DNA of 64,000 bases from Gephyromycinifex aptenodytis (GTDB lineage: Bacteria; Actinomycetota; Actinomycetes; Actinomycetales; Dermatophilaceae). The stretch covers positions 1,054,001 through 1,118,000 of the forward strand of contig NZ_CP051155.1 of NCBI RefSeq assembly GCF_012277275.1, written 5' to 3'. Each line of letters starts with the position of its first letter. The stretch's first letter is position 1. Position numbers and translations under genes: made by a program. The notes under the pieces were generated by a model. It worked only from the letters and a program-made list of their open reading frames with translations, made no database searches and was not told where the DNA came from. Shown here in pieces: positions 62,028 through 64,000 of this stretch.

Positions 62028-62853
62028 CGGCGGTGGGTTCGCTGAGCAGGGCCTCCACGACTGTCGGCGCGGTCGTGCACTGCCCGAGCCGGTTGGTCTT
62101 CCCCCGCCCGTGGTAGTCGCTCGAACCCGTGACATGCAGTCCCAGATCTGCAGCGAGCGCGATCGTGTGCGCGCGTTGGGAATCGTCGTGCTCAGGATGG
62201 TCAGCCTCCAGGGCGAACAGCCCCGCCTGCGCCATCTCCGCGATGAGCTGGTCCGGCGCCACCGGCCCGCGGGCGGCGGCGAAGGGGTGCGCCATCACCG
62301 GCACACCCCGCGCGGCACGTACCAGTTTCACGACCGCTACCGGGTCCGGGGCGTAGTGGGCGGCGTAGTACGGCGAACCGGTGTACAGGTACTTGGCGAA
62401 CGCCTCGTCTCGCTGCTTGACGATTCCCAGCGCTACCAGGGCGTCGGCGATGTGTGGGCGCCCCACGGTGGCCCCCGGTTCGACCTGGGCGCTCACGTCC
62501 TTCCAGGTGATGGGCAGGTCTGCAGCCAGCAGTTCGGTGATGCGCCGGGCGCGGCTGTCGCGGCTGTCTCGGGCAGCGCTGAGTTCGGCCAGCAGCGGTT
62601 CATCGCTGCGCTCATGCAGGTATGCCAACAGGTGCAGGCTGATTTCCTGCCATTTGCAGGAGATCTCGATGCCACGCAACAGGCTGATCCCGACCCGCTG
62701 CGCAGCAGCGCTCGCCTCGTCCCATCCAGAGGTGGTGTCGTGGTCGGTGATCGCGATCAGGTCCAACCCCTGCGCGGCAGCCTTCTCGATGAGTTGGGTC
62801 GGGGTGTCCGTCCCGTCGGAGGCCAGCGTGTGGGCATGCAGGTCGGCGATCAC
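61999..62853 (-). CDS. PHP domain metal-dependent phosphoesterase
   Basis: 284 aa. Metal-binding motifs are DLHAHTLASDGT at the N-terminus, ITDHDTTSGWDEA, GIEISC, the His of VMAHPF, and SSDYHGRGK at the end. Proteins of this size and pattern include the 3',5'-nucleoside bisphosphate phosphatase/5'-3' exonuclease group (RNase AM type), the best guess here. The 3' end overlaps ogt tail to tail. Confidence 0.9.
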   Translation of the reverse strand: MIADLHAHTLASDGTDTPTQLIEKAAAQGLDLIAITDHDTTSGWDEASAAAQRVGISLLRGIEISCKWQEISLHLLAYLHERSDEPLLAELSAARDSRDSRARRITELLAADLPITWKDVSAQVEPGATVGRPHIADALVALGIVKQRDEAFAKYLYTGSPYYAAHYAPDPVAVVKLVRAARGVPVMAHPFAAARGPVAPDQLIAEMAQAGLFALEADHPEHDDSQRAHTIALAADLGLHVTGSSDYHGRGKTNRLGQCTTAPTVVEALLSEPTAVTAIGALGR

Positions 62854-62975
62854 CGGACCAGGATAGCGATGCGGCGGCTGCCGCCCGTGAGCAACGAAGG
62901 TTGCGACCTACCGGCGCGGCCCACGCCGCTCCCCGAGCCTGCGCGGCAGAGCCCGGGGTACGCGGCGTTGCGGGT

Positions 62976-64000
62976 TCAGCGCGGCATGAGCACTGTGTAG
63001 TCGAAGTCGAGAACCACATTCGGCAGGTATTTGCCGTCCTCGCCCCGGTACGGGAAGTCGCTGCACGGCAGGTCCTTGGTGGCCACCGTGCGCAATCGCA
63101 GCGCGCCGACGTCGCTGCGGCCGGGGAGCTCCATCTTCTCCAGCACCTGCGACCAGGCGTGGATCGTGTCACCGGCGAAGGTGGGGTTGCAGTGCGCTCC
63201 GGCGTTGATGGCCGCGATGGCGTGAGCGTTGGCCAGCCCGTTGAACGACAGCGAGCGCGCCAGGCTGATGATGTGGCCGCCGTAGATGAGGCGGCGCCCG
63301 ATCTTGCTGTCTTTCTGCATGAACTGGTTGAAGTGCACCTTGGCGGTGTTCTGGTAGAGCCGGGTGGCGAGCATGTGATCGGACTCTTCGATCGTCATGC
63401 CGTCGACGTGATCGATCTGTTCGCCGACTTCGTAGTCACCCCACAGGTGGGCGCTTCCGGCCAGGGTCTGCATGCGCTCGTCGTACCCGTTGGGCAGGTC
63501 GAAAGGTACGACGAGCTCGTCGGCGGGGACCGCTCCGGGCAGGTCGGGGATGCTGGCCTCGCCGACTTCGGAGACCGGTTCGCGCCGGTTGACCATCACC
63601 CAGCGGATGTAGTCCAGCACGACGTCGTCGTCCTGGTTGCGGCCGATGGAGCGGACGTAGACGTTGCCGTTCTTGCCCGAGCTGTTCGGTTTAAGGCCGA
63701 TGACCTCTGAGGTGGTCGTCACGGTGTCGCCGGGGTAGACCGGCGCCCCGAAGCGTCCCCCGGCGTAGCCGAGGTTGGCGACGGCGTTAAGGGAGATGTC
63801 GGGGACGGTTTTGCCGAAGACGAGGTGAAACGCCAGCAGGGAGTCTGCCGGCATCCGGGGGTAGCCGAGGTCGCGGGCGAAGGTCTGCGCGCTGCAGGCG
63901 GCGAAACGGGAGCCGTACAGCGCCGTGTAGAGGGCGATGTCGCCGTCGGTGACCGTGCGCGGGGTGGCATGCACGATCTGCTGCCCGAGGGTGAAGTCCT
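62976..64000 (-). CDS. MaoC family dehydratase, two hot-dog domains (5' end outside window)
   Basis: The frame continues through the window edge: codons before GTG 63974 read DFTLGQQI, so the true start lies beyond 64000. Two MaoC-type halves are seen, the first with GRFGAPVYPGDTVTTTSEVI and the second with LIYGGHIISLARSLSFNGLA and NPTFAGDTIHAWSQVL. The hydratase motif is only partly kept in each half, as in double-domain MaoC proteins where one half is structural. Probable role: (R)-enoyl-CoA hydration or mesaconyl/beta-methylmalyl-type CoA chemistry. The substrate is undecided. Confidence 0.85.
   Translation of the reverse strand, partial: DFTLGQQIVHATPRTVTDGDIALYTALYGSRFAACSAQTFARDLGYPRMPADSLLAFHLVFGKTVPDISLNAVANLGYAGGRFGAPVYPGDTVTTTSEVIGLKPNSSGKNGNVYVRSIGRNQDDDVVLDYIRWVMVNRREPVSEVGEASIPDLPGAVPADELVVPFDLPNGYDERMQTLAGSAHLWGDYEVGEQIDHVDGMTIEESDHMLATRLYQNTAKVHFNQFMQKDSKIGRRLIYGGHIISLARSLSFNGLANAHAIAAINAGAHCNPTFAGDTIHAWSQVLEKMELPGRSDVGALRLRTVATKDLPCSDFPYRGEDGKYLPNVVLDFDYTVLMPR

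Overview
The window is high-GC DNA from an actinobacterium, most likely a Micrococcales member (Dermatophilaceae/Intrasporangiaceae type; genus not resolvable from the sequence alone). The evidence is the set of lineage-typical genes: mycothiol-dependent formaldehyde dehydrogenase, mycoredoxin, the AdnA-AdnB helicase-nuclease, UvrD2 with its HRDC tail, MoeZ, and the UPF0182, PPA1309, DUF3107, DUF5679 and DUF2342 proteins. Starts are often GTG, and neighbouring genes frequently overlap by 4 bases.

Layout. 1-2484: rsgA (5' end outside the window), ppk2 and hisN. 2485-16533: a complete type I-E CRISPR-Cas locus. It has a regulatory region, then cas3-cas8e-cse2-cas7e-cas5e-cas6e-cas1-cas2 as one tightly coupled operon, then an array of 79 repeats and 78 spacers starting only 30 bp after cas2. 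16680-21294 (minus strand): two M16 peptidase-family genes, an MBL-fold hydrolase and S-(hydroxymethyl)mycothiol dehydrogenase. 21513-32190: a second defence island. It holds a serine-recombinase remnant, then hsdM-hsdS-Ymh family protein-GIY-YIG nuclease-hsdR-YgjP metallopeptidase, all overlapping, then about 1.2 kb of decayed genes next to an initiator tRNA gene. 32431-64000: mainly housekeeping genes (UPF0182, Lon-like PDZ protease, moaE, an AarF kinase with an E1-like partner, uvrD2, mycoredoxin, nudC, a degenerate phosphotransferase, adnB-adnA, moeZ, a TetR regulator, DUF3107, a GlsB-type membrane protein, a DEAD-box helicase, ogt, a PHP phosphoesterase and a MaoC protein that runs off the end).

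Most interesting observation. Upstream of cas3, at 2630-2719, lies a separate mini-CRISPR: two diverged repeats around exactly one 32-nt spacer, with the same 61-nt period as the main array. The diverged repeats keep only what is needed to make and load a crRNA (both 6-bp hairpin stems and the upstream 8-nt handle). Bases 1-5, 7-9 and 11-15 of the spacer match the cas promoter region, and the full 32-nt footprint would cover a TTGACA -35 box. This looks like a CreR-type guide RNA through which Cascade would repress its own operon. It is inferred from sequence and not shown experimentally.

How the parts work together. The CRISPR locus gives adaptive immunity. Two spacer pairs record repeated sampling of related invaders, and one pair suggests an A-rich PAM. 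The type I restriction-modification cassette gives innate immunity and carries three accessory proteins of unclear role. The two systems lie about 5 kb apart, separated by ordinary metabolic genes.
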